Source of the DNA: NVQY01 sp047639325
GTDB taxonomy: Bacteria > Pseudomonadota > Alphaproteobacteria > Rhodobacterales > Rhodobacteraceae
DNA: 14,831 nt
Reading direction: 5' to 3'
Assembly (NCBI GenBank): GCA_047639325.1
Contig: JBLINN010000077.1
Location: 1-14,831 of the forward strand
The first letter of the stretch is position 1. Each line of letters starts with the position of its first letter. This document shows, in pieces, positions 7,251 through 14,831 of the stretch. The translations under genes and the position numbers were made by a program. The notes under the pieces are model-generated. The model saw only the letters and a list, made by a program, of their open reading frames with translations, was not told where the DNA came from and did no database searches.

Positions 7251-8591
7251 TTACTTGGTCGGTGCCAGCGCTGACAGACCGGTCAGGATGTCGATGGCAT
7301 AGGCCAGTTGATAATCCTGATCGCGCAGTTCAGCGGCGGCATCGGCCTTGGCGCGGTCTGCTTCGATCTGGCGTACCTCATCCTCGGTCAGGCTGTCATT
7401 GGTCAGACGACCACGCAGGTCGGCCTCGGACCGGGTGCGCTTGACTGCCGAGGCGGCCGCCTCTTCTTCGGTCTCAGGTTTGCGGCGGGGTTGTTGCACC
7501 ACGATGTCGGGGGACACGCCCAGCGCCTGGATCGACCGGCCCGACGGCGTATAGTACCGCGCGGTGGTCAGGCGCATCGCACCGTCGCCGCGCAGCGGCA
7601 TCACCGTCTGAACCGAGCCTTTGCCAAAGCTTTTGGTGCCGACAACAATCGCCCGGCGGTGATCCTTCAGCGCCCCTGCCACGATTTCCGACGCCGAGGC
7701 AGAACCGCCGTTGATCAGCACCACCATCGGTTTGCCCATCGCCAGATCGCCCGGCGTGGCATTGAACCGTTCGCCATCCTCGGGGTTACGGCCCCGGGTG
7801 CTGACGATTTCACCGGTTTCCAGGAAGGAATCCGATACCCGGATTGCCTGGGTCAGTAACCCGCCCGGGTTGTTGCGCAGGTCCAGCACGATGCCGTTGA
7901 CGTTGTCGATACCGCCTGCGGCCTCAATCTGTTCTTTCAGCCCGGATTCAAGGTTCGGGGTGGTCTGATCGTTAAAGGTGGTGATCCGCACAACCACGGT
8001 GGTGCCTTCGGTACGGGCGCGCACGGCAGTCAGTTTGATCGTGTCGCGGATGATCGAGACATCAAATGGCTCTGACTCTCCTTCGCGCACCACGGTGATG
8101 ATGATTTCTGACCCAACCGGGCCACGCATCAGATCAACCGCCTTGTCCAGTGTCAGGCCCAGCAGGCTTTCGCCGTCAACATGGGTGATGAAATCGCCCG
8201 ATTCGATCCCGGCCTCGTCCGCCGGGGTGCCATCAATCGGCGACACCACTTTGACAAAGCCTTCTTCCTGGGTCACTTCGATCCCCAGACCGCCGAATTC
8301 CCCGCGTGTCTGCACCCGCATCGCCGCCGCGTCATCGGGCGACAGATAGCTGGAATGCGGATCAAGCGAGGTCAGCATGCCGTCAATCGCCGCCTCAATC
8401 AGTTTCTTTTCGTCGACCTGTTCGACATATTGCACGCGGATGCGTTCGAATATGTCGCCAAACAGATCCAGCTGTTCATAGACATTGGAACTGCGCGCCG
8501 CTTCCTGCGCCAGCAGTGGCCCGGCCACCTGAGTTGTGACGAGAACGCCTGCCAGGGTGCCGCCCAAAGCGGCCATCACGAATTTCTTCAT
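7251..8591 (-). CDS. ctpA: C-terminal processing peptidase, S41 family
   Basis: A 446-residue periplasmic serine protease. The signal peptide is residues 1-28 (MKKFVMAALGG start, cleavage near LLA-QE). The PDZ domain lies around 95-180 (GEFGGLGIEV, PADEAGIESGDFITHVDG). The S41 core follows, with VLDLRNNPGG (about 235-244). By alignment to Prc/CtpA the catalytic Ser is S299 in GGSASASE and the general base is K324 in SFGKGSVQ, 25 residues later, with Q328 four further on. A charged C-terminal region (about 375-430) follows. CtpA proteases process or degrade periplasmic and envelope proteins, often cell-wall hydrolases and their partners. It starts 6 bases after the envC stop; an AAGGATGGA ribosome site overlaps that stop. 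It is the last gene of the operon. Confidence 0.95.
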   Translation of the reverse strand: MKKFVMAALGGTLAGVLVTTQVAGPLLAQEAARSSNVYEQLDLFGDIFERIRVQYVEQVDEKKLIEAAIDGMLTSLDPHSSYLSPDDAAAMRVQTRGEFGGLGIEVTQEEGFVKVVSPIDGTPADEAGIESGDFITHVDGESLLGLTLDKAVDLMRGPVGSEIIITVVREGESEPFDVSIIRDTIKLTAVRARTEGTTVVVRITTFNDQTTPNLESGLKEQIEAAGGIDNVNGIVLDLRNNPGGLLTQAIRVSDSFLETGEIVSTRGRNPEDGERFNATPGDLAMGKPMVVLINGGSASASEIVAGALKDHRRAIVVGTKSFGKGSVQTVMPLRGDGAMRLTTARYYTPSGRSIQALGVSPDIVVQQPRRKPETEEEAAASAVKRTRSEADLRGRLTNDSLTEDEVRQIEADRAKADAAAELRDQDYQLAYAIDILTGLSALAPTK

Positions 8592-8597
8592 GTTCGT

Positions 8598-9749
8598 TTA
8601 TCCATCCTTGTCGGTTTGGAACCACGTTTCCGGGTCCACAGGGCTGTCACCCTCTCTCACTTCTATATAGAGCGTTTCTGAACGATCAGTTCCAGTGCCA
8701 TCACCGCTTAGTGACAGAATTGCACCGGATTGTGGCGCGCTGCCGCCCATCAGACCCACCGGAGAGCCTTCGGGGATCACTTGACCGGCCTCGCCGAACA
8801 CTTCTTGCAGGCCGGACAGCACAAACAACACGCCTGCCTGGGGTTCCAGGATCACCACATTGCCCAGATCCAGCAGCGGCCCGCGATAGCGGATCGTGGC
8901 GGCGGTTGGCGCTGTGACCAGCGCACGGGGACGGGTGGCGATAATCAACCCGTCGCGCTTGATTCCGGCGGCATCCGATTCGCCAGCACGGTGCAGGATC
9001 AGCCCCTGAACCGGCAGCGCTATCCGCCCCTTGCGCGCGCTGACATCAGCGTCGGATTCGGCGATACCGTCCTCGGCAAGGCCCGCCAGCCCGTTGGCAA
9101 ATTCGTCCAGCGTTTCGGTTGACGACATCAGGATCGCGGTGCGCACCGGGTCTTCGGTAAACCGGCGCGGCAGATCGGTGCGGTCGGCAATCGCCTTGCT
9201 AAGATTGGCCCGCGCCTGCTGCACCCCAGCCAGTCCCCTTTCCAGCGTATCGGCAGCGGTTTGCCTGATGCGGCGCAGGGCCTGCATTTCTGTCAGGTCG
9301 CGTTGCAGCGTTTGGGCGCGCGCATTCAGCGCCGGGGTGACCTCGGCCAGCATCATGCCCGACCGGGCACTGCCCAGCGGTCCCGAAGGATGCAACAGCA
9401 GCACCGGCGGCGGCGCGGTTTCGATGGTTTGCAACACGCCCAGCAGCTGGGCAATCTCGGTCTGGCGCACCTGCAACTGGCGAGTCAGCTGGGTTTCGCG
9501 GGTGGCGGCCCGGCGCAGCCCATCGCGCATTGCGGCCAGCCCGGCCTCATAGGCACGCACGGTTTCAGTTAGCGCCCTGACCCGATCACGGGCGCTGTTG
9601 GCCTCGTACAAGGTGATGTTTGCCTGTTCCAACTGCCGCGCCGCATCGCTGGCCGCATTGACCGGATCGCTTTGGGCCTGCGCGGCCCCGCCCCACAGGG
9701 CCAGAACAAACTGCGTCGCAACAGCAAAGGTGGCGGCGCGAAAGATCAT
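8598..9749 (-). CDS. envC: Murein hydrolase activator, EnvC-like (degenerate LytM domain)
   Basis: A 383-residue exported protein. The signal peptide MIFRAATFAVATQFVLALWG probably ends after AQA at residue 25. Two coiled-coil stretches (about 30-110 and 150-200, rich in Gln, Arg, Leu and Ala) precede a C-terminal LytM/M23 fold (about 240-383). In that fold the zinc-binding residues are gone: the family's His in the DHG strand reads EPQ (VVILEPQAG), the HLS motif reads GLQ (LSGLQEVFG), and HLHFE reads LYIEV. So it should be catalytically dead and work by activating amidases at the division septum, as known for EnvC and NlpD. Its ATG overlaps the gpmI stop (ATGA), and ctpA follows 6 bases later. 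Gene order gpmI-envC-ctpA is typical of alphaproteobacteria. The name is by family; the cognate amidase is not in the window. Confidence 0.88.
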   Translation of the reverse strand: MIFRAATFAVATQFVLALWGGAAQAQSDPVNAASDAARQLEQANITLYEANSARDRVRALTETVRAYEAGLAAMRDGLRRAATRETQLTRQLQVRQTEIAQLLGVLQTIETAPPPVLLLHPSGPLGSARSGMMLAEVTPALNARAQTLQRDLTEMQALRRIRQTAADTLERGLAGVQQARANLSKAIADRTDLPRRFTEDPVRTAILMSSTETLDEFANGLAGLAEDGIAESDADVSARKGRIALPVQGLILHRAGESDAAGIKRDGLIIATRPRALVTAPTAATIRYRGPLLDLGNVVILEPQAGVLFVLSGLQEVFGEAGQVIPEGSPVGLMGGSAPQSGAILSLSGDGTGTDRSETLYIEVREGDSPVDPETWFQTDKDG

Positions 9750-11260
9750 GATATCAGGCTCTGCCCGGTCATTTCGCGGGGTGTGGGCTGGTTCATCAGG
9801 GCCAGCAGCGTTGGCGCCAGATCAGACAGCCGCCCATCGTGCAGCTGCGCACCTGCTGGCCCACCAACCAGCACCACCGGCACCGGGTTCAGCGTGTGCG
9901 ATGTATGCGGCCCGCCGGTCACCGGATCGACCATCATTTCGCAATTGCCGTGATCGGCGGTAACAATCATCGCCCCGCCCGCCTTTTCCAGCGCGGCCAG
10001 CACCTGCCCCAACCCACGATCCACCGCTTCACAGGCCTTGATCGCCGCGCCCAGATCGCCGGAATGGCCGACCATGTCGGGATTGGCGAAATTGGTGACG
10101 ATCAGATCATACCCGGCCTCAATCGCCTCGACAAATTTCGCGGTGACTTCGGCAGCGGACATTTCGGGCTGCAAATCATAGGTCGCCACGTCGGGCGATT
10201 TGGGCATGAACCGGTCTTCGCCAACTTCAGCCACCTCTTTGCCCCCGTTCAGAAAGAAAGTGACATGCGGGTATTTCTCAGTCTCTGCCAGACGGAATTG
10301 ACGCAGACCTTGTTGCGCCACCCAAGACCCCAGTGTGTTGACGATTTCGTCTTTGGGATAAACGACGGTCATATAGCCAACATGCGCGTCTGAATATGCC
10401 ACCATCCCCAGCAGCGCCGCCAATTGCGGGCGCGGGCCGGTATCAAAGGCGTCAAACCCCGGCTGGCCGATGGCGGCCAGGATTTCGCGGGCGCGGTCGG
10501 CGCGGAAGTTCAGGCAGAAAACCCCGTCGCCATCGCGCACCCCGGCAAAATTGCCAATCACTGTGGGGGTAATGAATTCATCGGTTTCGCCCCGGTCATA
10601 ACCCGCTGTCACTGCCGCGTCCGGTGTTGCCGCCGCGTGGCCAACCGCTTTGATCATCGCGTCATAGGCCTTGCTGACCCGCGCCCAGCGGTTATCGCGA
10701 TCCATGGCGAAATAGCGCCCGATGACTGTGACAATGCGGGCCCCATCAGGTAGTTCAGCAGCCAGCCCGTCTAAATAGCCAAGCGCTGATTTCGGTGCCA
10801 CATCGCGCCCGTCGGTGATGGCATGCAGCGCCACCGGCACCCCAGCATCGGTGATCACCCGGGTCGCCGCCAGAATATGGCGCAGATGCCCATGCACCCC
10901 ACCGTCCGACGCCAGCCCCATCAGATGCGCCGTGCCGCCGCTGGCCTTCAGTTTGTCGATAAACTCCAGCAAGGCAGCGTTGTCAAAGAAACTGCCATCT
11001 TCAATCGCCAGATCAATCTGCCCCAAATCCATCGCCACCACCCGACCTGCACCGATATTGGTGTGCCCGACCTCAGAATTGCCCATCTGCCCGCTGGGCA
11101 GGCCCACATCCGGTCCATGGGTGATCAGCTGGGCATGGGGGCCTTGCATGATCGCGTCAAAATTTGGGGTTTTCGCCAGAAAGGGCGCGTTCGCCTCGGT
11201 CTGGTCCGACAGACCCCAGCCATCAAGGATACACAACACAATTGGCTTGGGGGTGGACAT
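9746..11260 (-). CDS. gpmI: 2,3-bisphosphoglycerate-independent phosphoglycerate mutase
   Basis: A 504-residue cytoplasmic glycolytic enzyme that interconverts 3- and 2-phosphoglycerate with Mn2+. It belongs to the alkaline phosphatase superfamily. Visible residues: D12 in CILDGWG, the phosphorylated S62 in QMGNSEVGHTN, H123 in GGVHGH, D150-G-R-D153, R253 and R256 in NFRADR, and K329 in EKYPHVTFF. The second metal site has D395 and H399 in NPDMVGHSGDLG, D436-H437 in VTADHGNCE, and H455. All catalytic positions are present and the length is normal. The start at 11260 has CGGAGC about 8 bases upstream. It is the first gene of a three-gene minus-strand operon and overlaps envC by four bases. The 128 bases upstream to the next stop presumably hold its promoter; I could not pick out clear -35/-10 boxes. 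Confidence 0.97.
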   Translation of the reverse strand: MSTPKPIVLCILDGWGLSDQTEANAPFLAKTPNFDAIMQGPHAQLITHGPDVGLPSGQMGNSEVGHTNIGAGRVVAMDLGQIDLAIEDGSFFDNAALLEFIDKLKASGGTAHLMGLASDGGVHGHLRHILAATRVITDAGVPVALHAITDGRDVAPKSALGYLDGLAAELPDGARIVTVIGRYFAMDRDNRWARVSKAYDAMIKAVGHAAATPDAAVTAGYDRGETDEFITPTVIGNFAGVRDGDGVFCLNFRADRAREILAAIGQPGFDAFDTGPRPQLAALLGMVAYSDAHVGYMTVVYPKDEIVNTLGSWVAQQGLRQFRLAETEKYPHVTFFLNGGKEVAEVGEDRFMPKSPDVATYDLQPEMSAAEVTAKFVEAIEAGYDLIVTNFANPDMVGHSGDLGAAIKACEAVDRGLGQVLAALEKAGGAMIVTADHGNCEMMVDPVTGGPHTSHTLNPVPVVLVGGPAGAQLHDGRLSDLAPTLLALMNQPTPREMTGQSLIS

Positions 11261-11388
11261 GCGCGGGGCTCCGGTTTGTCTGCTTTAGTGCCTTTTAGCC
11301 GGTGGCGCACGCAGGGTGAACCGGTTTTGTCGTCGCGTTAAGAAAATAGCATCATGCCGGGTTAATCAGAGGGTTTAACGCCGTAGCA

Positions 11389-13419
11389 CTAAGCGCGCTC
11401 AACCTCGACATGCGCGCCGAACTGCGGTTGGCCGACGGAAAACGCAAAAGCCGTCAGCGCGGCGTCGGGCAAAACCGACGCACCCTCGGTCAGCGCGTTC
11501 AGACCGGCCCAACCGTCGCGCATCCAGACAGCGCCCTGTGGCATGCGCCCGGTGACCTTGGCCTGTGCGGGAAAACTGCCATGCTGGTTTGACAGGGTGA
11601 TCTTGTCGCCATCCACGATCTGGCGCGCCGCTGCATCGCCCGGGGCCAGCCACAATTGCGGCCCCGGTTCGCGCGCGGCCAATGCTGGCAAAGCGCGAGC
11701 GTGATCGTAGAAAGAGTGGAAATGCGCGAATGTCCGGCCATGGGCAAAGGCCAGCGGAAAGGCCGCGTCCGCTTGTGGTGCGCAGGTGGGCAGGGCACCC
11801 AACCCCATCGCAGCGGCCCGCGCGGATGCGAATTCGATTTTGCCGGAAGGTGTGTGAAAATCGAAGGTCGGGTAGGCCACGTGCGAAATCTTCAGCGCCG
11901 CCCGCCCGCCGTTTTCCCGCATATCAGCAACCGATGTGTGGCCGGTTGCCGGGTGATCCAGAACCGCGTCGATGGCCGCTTTCTGGCTAGGCCAGGGATA
12001 GACATCAGCGATGTCCAGCCGCGTAGCCAACGCGCGGTAGACATCATGCAGCGGCTTTGTTTCGCCTGCTGGGTCTAGGGCTTGGTCGGACAGATAGACA
12101 TGGGTGTTGGTCGCCTTCGCCCCGATCTCTTCCAGCCAGATGGTGCCGGGCAGGATCACATCCGCCACCTCGCGCGCCGTCTGGTTCATGAAAATATCAT
12201 AGCTGACCACCAGATCGGCCTGCCCCAGCGCCCTGCGCATGCGGTTGGTGTCAGGGAACGACGATAACATGTTAGACCCTAACGCCATCATCACCCGGAC
12301 CTGACGGGTTTCCAGCGCCTCGACAATCGACTCGATCTGGTTTGGGATATACTGGCCCGGTGGCCGCCGATGCGGGACCGAGATATCGCCAAACCCCGCC
12401 CCATGGCTGCGGGCCCCGTGTCGTGGGCCGATCCCCCCACCGCTGCGGCCATAATTGCCGGTCAGCGCTGGCAGACAGGAAATGGCGCGCGCGGCTTGCC
12501 ATGTATTGTCGCCCTTGTGGATGGACGAGCCCCCCAGCACGATCATCGCCGGGCGGGTCTGCGCGTAGGCGCGCGCAAAAACGGTGATCTGGTCTGTCGC
12601 AAGCCCGGTGCGAGTGGCGGCCCAGTCTGGCGGAAATTGGTCCAGATGCGGCACCAGATCACCGTAGCCAAGGGTGTGTTCGGCGACGAACCCCTGATCG
12701 ACCAGCCCCTCTTTGACAATCACATGCATCATCGCCAGCGCCAGCGCCGTATCTGATCCCGGTTTGACCAACAGAACCTCGTCTGCCAGCGCGCTGACCT
12801 CGGCCCGGCGCACGTCAATCACCACGATCCGCGCGCCTCGCCGTTTGGCCGTTTCCACATGTTTGATCGTGTTGGCCTGACTAACGGTGTTTGCCCCCCA
12901 CAAAACAACCATTTCAGACTGCGCGCTCATATCTTCCTTGGTCGAGGTTTCCAGCGCCCCGGTCAGGCCCAACCCAAACCCGCCAAGCCCCCAGCAGATC
13001 ATCGCCGGGTTCCAGTGCTGACAGCCGTAAAGATTGGCAAACCGCTCCATCTGGCCGCGTTTTACCCCAACGCCATAATCGTTCACTGCGTTGCCATGCC
13101 CCTGCCAAAAGCCAACCGCCTTAGGCCCTACATCGCGCATTTTGTCAGCAATCAGGTCCAGCGCCTCGTCCCAGCCTGCCTCGCGCCAGCTCTCCGGGCC
13201 GGGGCCAGTGCGGATCAGCGGGGTCAGCAGCCGGGCGGGGTTGCCGACAATCTGATGCGCCGCGTTGCCGCGCATACAGAGGAACCCGGAGCTGTCGGGG
13301 TTATCAGGATCGCCGGTGATCGAGATCAGCGCGTCGCCTTCCACCTCGACCGTCATGCCGCAAAGCGTGGGATGGCAATTCATCGGACACATCGTCTGGA
13401 CCGTACGGCGTTCAGGCAT
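11389..13419 (-). CDS. Molybdopterin-dependent oxidoreductase (COG0243 / formate dehydrogenase-like)
   Basis: A 676-residue member of the DMSO-reductase superfamily binding bis-MGD. The N-terminal 4Fe-4S site is C11, C15, C20 and C48 (CPMNCHPTLC and GFLCMRG), a C-x3-C-x4-C-x27-C spacing. C142 in NPAMICWGLGG lies where formate dehydrogenases and nitrate reductases carry the Cys/Sec molybdenum ligand. Further cofactor-binding blocks are VLWGANTVSQANTIKH, IVVIDVRRAE, ALTGNYGRSGGGIGPR and MNQTAREVADVILP. The C-terminal molydopterin-binding domain begins near LAFAHGRTF. There is no twin-arginine signal, so it is cytoplasmic. No electron-transfer subunit, chaperone or cofactor gene is adjacent. The ribosome site AAAGGACG precedes the ATG at 13419. 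The substrate cannot be read from sequence; formate dehydrogenase-like is only a superfamily label. Confidence 0.9.
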   Translation of the reverse strand: MPERRTVQTMCPMNCHPTLCGMTVEVEGDALISITGDPDNPDSSGFLCMRGNAAHQIVGNPARLLTPLIRTGPGPESWREAGWDEALDLIADKMRDVGPKAVGFWQGHGNAVNDYGVGVKRGQMERFANLYGCQHWNPAMICWGLGGFGLGLTGALETSTKEDMSAQSEMVVLWGANTVSQANTIKHVETAKRRGARIVVIDVRRAEVSALADEVLLVKPGSDTALALAMMHVIVKEGLVDQGFVAEHTLGYGDLVPHLDQFPPDWAATRTGLATDQITVFARAYAQTRPAMIVLGGSSIHKGDNTWQAARAISCLPALTGNYGRSGGGIGPRHGARSHGAGFGDISVPHRRPPGQYIPNQIESIVEALETRQVRVMMALGSNMLSSFPDTNRMRRALGQADLVVSYDIFMNQTAREVADVILPGTIWLEEIGAKATNTHVYLSDQALDPAGETKPLHDVYRALATRLDIADVYPWPSQKAAIDAVLDHPATGHTSVADMRENGGRAALKISHVAYPTFDFHTPSGKIEFASARAAAMGLGALPTCAPQADAAFPLAFAHGRTFAHFHSFYDHARALPALAAREPGPQLWLAPGDAAARQIVDGDKITLSNQHGSFPAQAKVTGRMPQGAVWMRDGWAGLNALTEGASVLPDAALTAFAFSVGQPQFGAHVEVERA

Positions 13420-13461
13420 CAGGCGTCCTTTGGTGCAATGCTGTTGCGGGCGTGCCTTCGT

Positions 13462-13692
13462 TTAGCGCGGAACGGTGTTGGCATCAAGAAAACCCAACGG
13501 GAGGGGGTGAGGAGAGCAGGGCGCCCGGCGTCCTTCCGGCGTCCGTATAGACCGCGGTCCTGCCACCGGACGTGCCCGCAGACAAAGGCGTTCGGCGACA
13601 TGATCCGCGATCATCTCTTCGCCCAACCCCAACTGTGGCAGGTCGGCGTTTAGGGGGATTGAGAGGGGGTGAACGTCTGCTGAGACTATGAG
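13462..13692 (-). other. Unrecognised coding-like fragment cut by the IS element
   Basis: The minus strand is open from inside the IS left end to TAA at 13462. Its best part (LPQLGLGEEMIADHVAERLCL) looks protein-like, and it ends 42 bases before the oxidoreductase start. It has no start of its own outside the IS, so it could be the 3' end of a gene interrupted by IS30, possibly the upstream partner of the oxidoreductase. The plus strand is also open here, and a 9-base direct repeat CCGGCGTCC occurs at 13525 and 13536. The identity is unknown and the interval may be non-coding. Confidence 0.3.
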
Positions 13693-13714
13693 TTCAACGG
13701 GTCGCTGCAACACT
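13693..13714 (+). repeat. Left terminal inverted repeat of the IS30 element
   Basis: Begins TTCAACGGGTCG and ends CAACACT. All 22 bases are exactly complementary to the right end at 14634-14655; pairing stops on both sides of these limits. Confidence 0.95.
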
Positions 13715-13745
13715 TTAGTCTTTTTGGAAAGATGAGGTGTTAAGC

Positions 13746-14654
13746 ATGAAGTATCGTCAGCGTACGTTTTGCACAGATCGGCAGAAGTCAGAGATGTGGG
13801 ATCGATGGCAGCGTGGTGGGTCTCTCAGCCCGATCGGTCATCGGTTTGACCGTGCCTCGTCATCGATTTTTCGACATCTGGCCATAACGGGAGGCATTCG
13901 ACCACCCAATCGTACGCGGTCCCGTTTTGCGCTGACCCTGATGGAACGCGAGGAGATTTCTCGCGGTCTCGCGGTCTCGCAGTCAATCGCTCGTTTCGCT
14001 CAATTGGGCGAACGCTGCGGCGCGCGCGCCTTCCACGGTCAGTCGGCAGGTTCACCGAAACGGCGGGCGTCAGGCGTATCGCGCGGCGCGTTCTGAGCAA
14101 CGCGCCTTTGTGCCATTGGATATCGCGGAAACTACGTTTCAAGTGGTCTCCAGAGCAAATCGCGGTTGGCTCAAACGCACGCACCCCGATGAAGAGCAAA
14201 ACCGCGTGTCACACGAAACAATCTGCCGCAGCCTGTATGTTCAAGCCCGCGGGGTTTTAACGAAGGAATCGCAGGAGTGTCTGCGCAGTCCACGTGCGAT
14301 TAGACGGTCTCGCTATGCGACCCAAAAGGGGCTCAAGCTGCGCAAGATCAAGGATGCAATTCCTATCAGCGAACGTCCACCATGGCCACAAAGATCGACG
14401 TCTATTTTGCGATCCTCAGTCCCCCCTCTCGACGCTGCAAGCAGCGACTGCCGGGCAGTGCATGGCAAAGAGGCAGCAACGAAAACACCAATCAGCTTTT
14501 GCGCCAATACTTCCCCAAAGGCATTGATATATCGGGCTTTAGTCAAGCCAAACTGAGTGCAGTCGCTCGCCAACTCAACGAGCGGCCTCGAAAGACCTTG
14601 CAATATCAGACACCAGCAGAGAAATTTGAGGCCAGTGTTGCAGCGACCCGTTGA
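13746..14654 (+). pseudogene. IS30-family transposase remnant
   Basis: Starts MKYRQRTFCTD with the N-terminal helix-turn-helix region and LTLMEREEISRGLA. Later pieces of the same protein lie in different frames: APSTVSRQVHRNGGRQAYRA (about 14024-14086), WSPEQIA (about 14143-14163), WLKRTHPDEEQ, VSHETICRSLY, ISERP, ATKIDVYF, CDPQSP, then WQRGSNENTNQLLRQYFPKG to NERPRKTL. At least four frame changes are needed. The segment between ISERP and ATKIDVYF, normally about 75 residues with the two catalytic Asp of the DDE triad, is missing; only the Glu of GSNENTN remains. A 37-base insertion (14426-14462) splits CDPQSP from WQRGS. The stop codon lies inside the right inverted repeat, as is usual for IS30. 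No active transposase can be made. Confidence 0.9.
14433..14459 (+). repeat. Two adjacent perfect palindromes in the transposase insertion
   Basis: CGCTGC-AA-GCAGCG (14433-14446) abuts ACTGCC-G-GGCAGT (14447-14459), each a 6-bp stem. They fall within the 37 bases that interrupt the otherwise conserved CDPQSP/WQRGS junction of the IS30 transposase. Confidence 0.7.
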
Positions 14655-14655
14655 A
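14634..14655 (-). repeat. Right terminal inverted repeat of the IS30 element
   Basis: Reads AGTGTTGCAGCG to CGTTGAA on the plus strand, the exact reverse complement of 13693-13714. It contains the transposase TGA stop at 14652-14654. Confidence 0.95.
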
Positions 14656-14656
14656 A

Positions 14657-14831
14657 CCGCAGGGGCAAACGGACAATCTATCGCACGGCCTCACCCGTCG
14701 CTTCCGGCCCAAGGACGAAGCCGCTCGCGCGGCAATGGCGTGTGTGGCAGGTGTAGTGGGTTGGCCTGAACGCTGCACATTCAACAATCTGGCGTACTTG
14801 TTTGATGATTGGGACTTTCTCAATCGTCAAA
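14657..14831 (+). other. Partial coding-like frame right of the IS, running off the window
   Basis: The plus strand is open from the IS edge to the end of the window. It reads PQGQTDNLSHGLTRRFRP, then KDEAARAAMACVAGVVGWPE and FNNLAYLFDDWDFLNRQ. The composition looks like genuine protein, with aromatic and acidic residues well placed. There is no start codon with a ribosome site; the only in-frame ATG is far inside. It may be the 3' part of a gene whose 5' end was lost to the IS insertion. I do not recognise the family. Confidence 0.35.

Larger units (their letters stand above)
13693..14655 (+). mobile_element. IS30-family insertion sequence, internally deleted
   Basis: A 963-bp element bounded by perfect 22-bp terminal inverted repeats. 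It is identified as IS30 by its transposase remnants (see the pseudogene inside it). Full IS30 elements are usually about 1.0-1.25 kb. The shortfall matches loss of the transposase section between the ISERP and ATKIDVYF motifs. No matching short target duplication is seen at the edges (left flank GAG, right flank ACC). Confidence 0.85.

Noticed and set aside
12859..13653. Long plus-strand frame (264 codons)
   Set aside because: It lies opposite the clearly recognisable molybdopterin oxidoreductase and has low-complexity basic content, so it is a GC-rich shadow frame.
13690..14658. Target-site duplication flanking the IS30 element
   Set aside because: The flanking bases (GAG on the left, ACC on the right) do not match at any shift I tried.

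Overview
The window looks like chromosomal DNA from a Rhodobacterales alphaproteobacterium, probably of the Roseobacter group. That placement is inferred from the high G+C coding bias, the gpmI-envC-ctpA gene order, a TIGR02300 'FYDLN acid' protein, and the style of the cyclase-TPR and molybdopterin proteins. Species was not determined. Intact housekeeping and arsenic-resistance genes alternate with several genes that are visibly decaying.

Layout. (1) 1-1495, minus: a class III adenylate/guanylate cyclase with TolB-like and TPR regions, broken by one frameshift and one in-frame TGA and running off the left edge. (2) 1577-2257, minus: a YgjP/DUF45 zinc-metallopeptidase-like protein, divergent from the acidic FYDLN protein at 2359-2688. 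A hairpin and a tRNA-Ala(GGC) follow. (3) 3082-5942, plus: an arsenate-detoxification operon arsC-gap-arsJ with a recognisable promoter and a palindrome over its -10. Gap would make 1-arseno-3-phosphoglycerate from arsenate and ArsJ would export it; ArsC reduces arsenate to arsenite. No arsR and no arsenite exporter lie in the window. (4) 5996-7120, minus: two adjacent decayed genes, an M41-like peptidase remnant with one stop and a methionine-heptad membrane protein with three stops. (5) 7201-11260, minus: the operon gpmI-envC-ctpA with tight junctions and a strong intrinsic terminator. (6) 11389-13419, minus: an orphan single-subunit molybdopterin oxidoreductase. (7) 13462-14831: an IS30-family element with perfect 22-bp terminal inverted repeats but a wrecked transposase, flanked by unrecognised coding-like fragments.

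The most striking overall pattern is decay. Five in-frame stops in three minus-strand genes are each explainable by one C-to-T transition in the coding strand (CGA to TGA, CAA to TAA, CAG to TAG). A further C-to-T would explain the loss of the first histidine of the HEAGH motif in the M41-like remnant. The neighbouring arsenic, cell-envelope, glycolytic and molybdoenzyme genes are fully open, so this is selective gene loss rather than poor sequence. I found no CRISPR array, phage module or clearly new defence system. The most novel object is the methionine-heptad membrane protein remnant.
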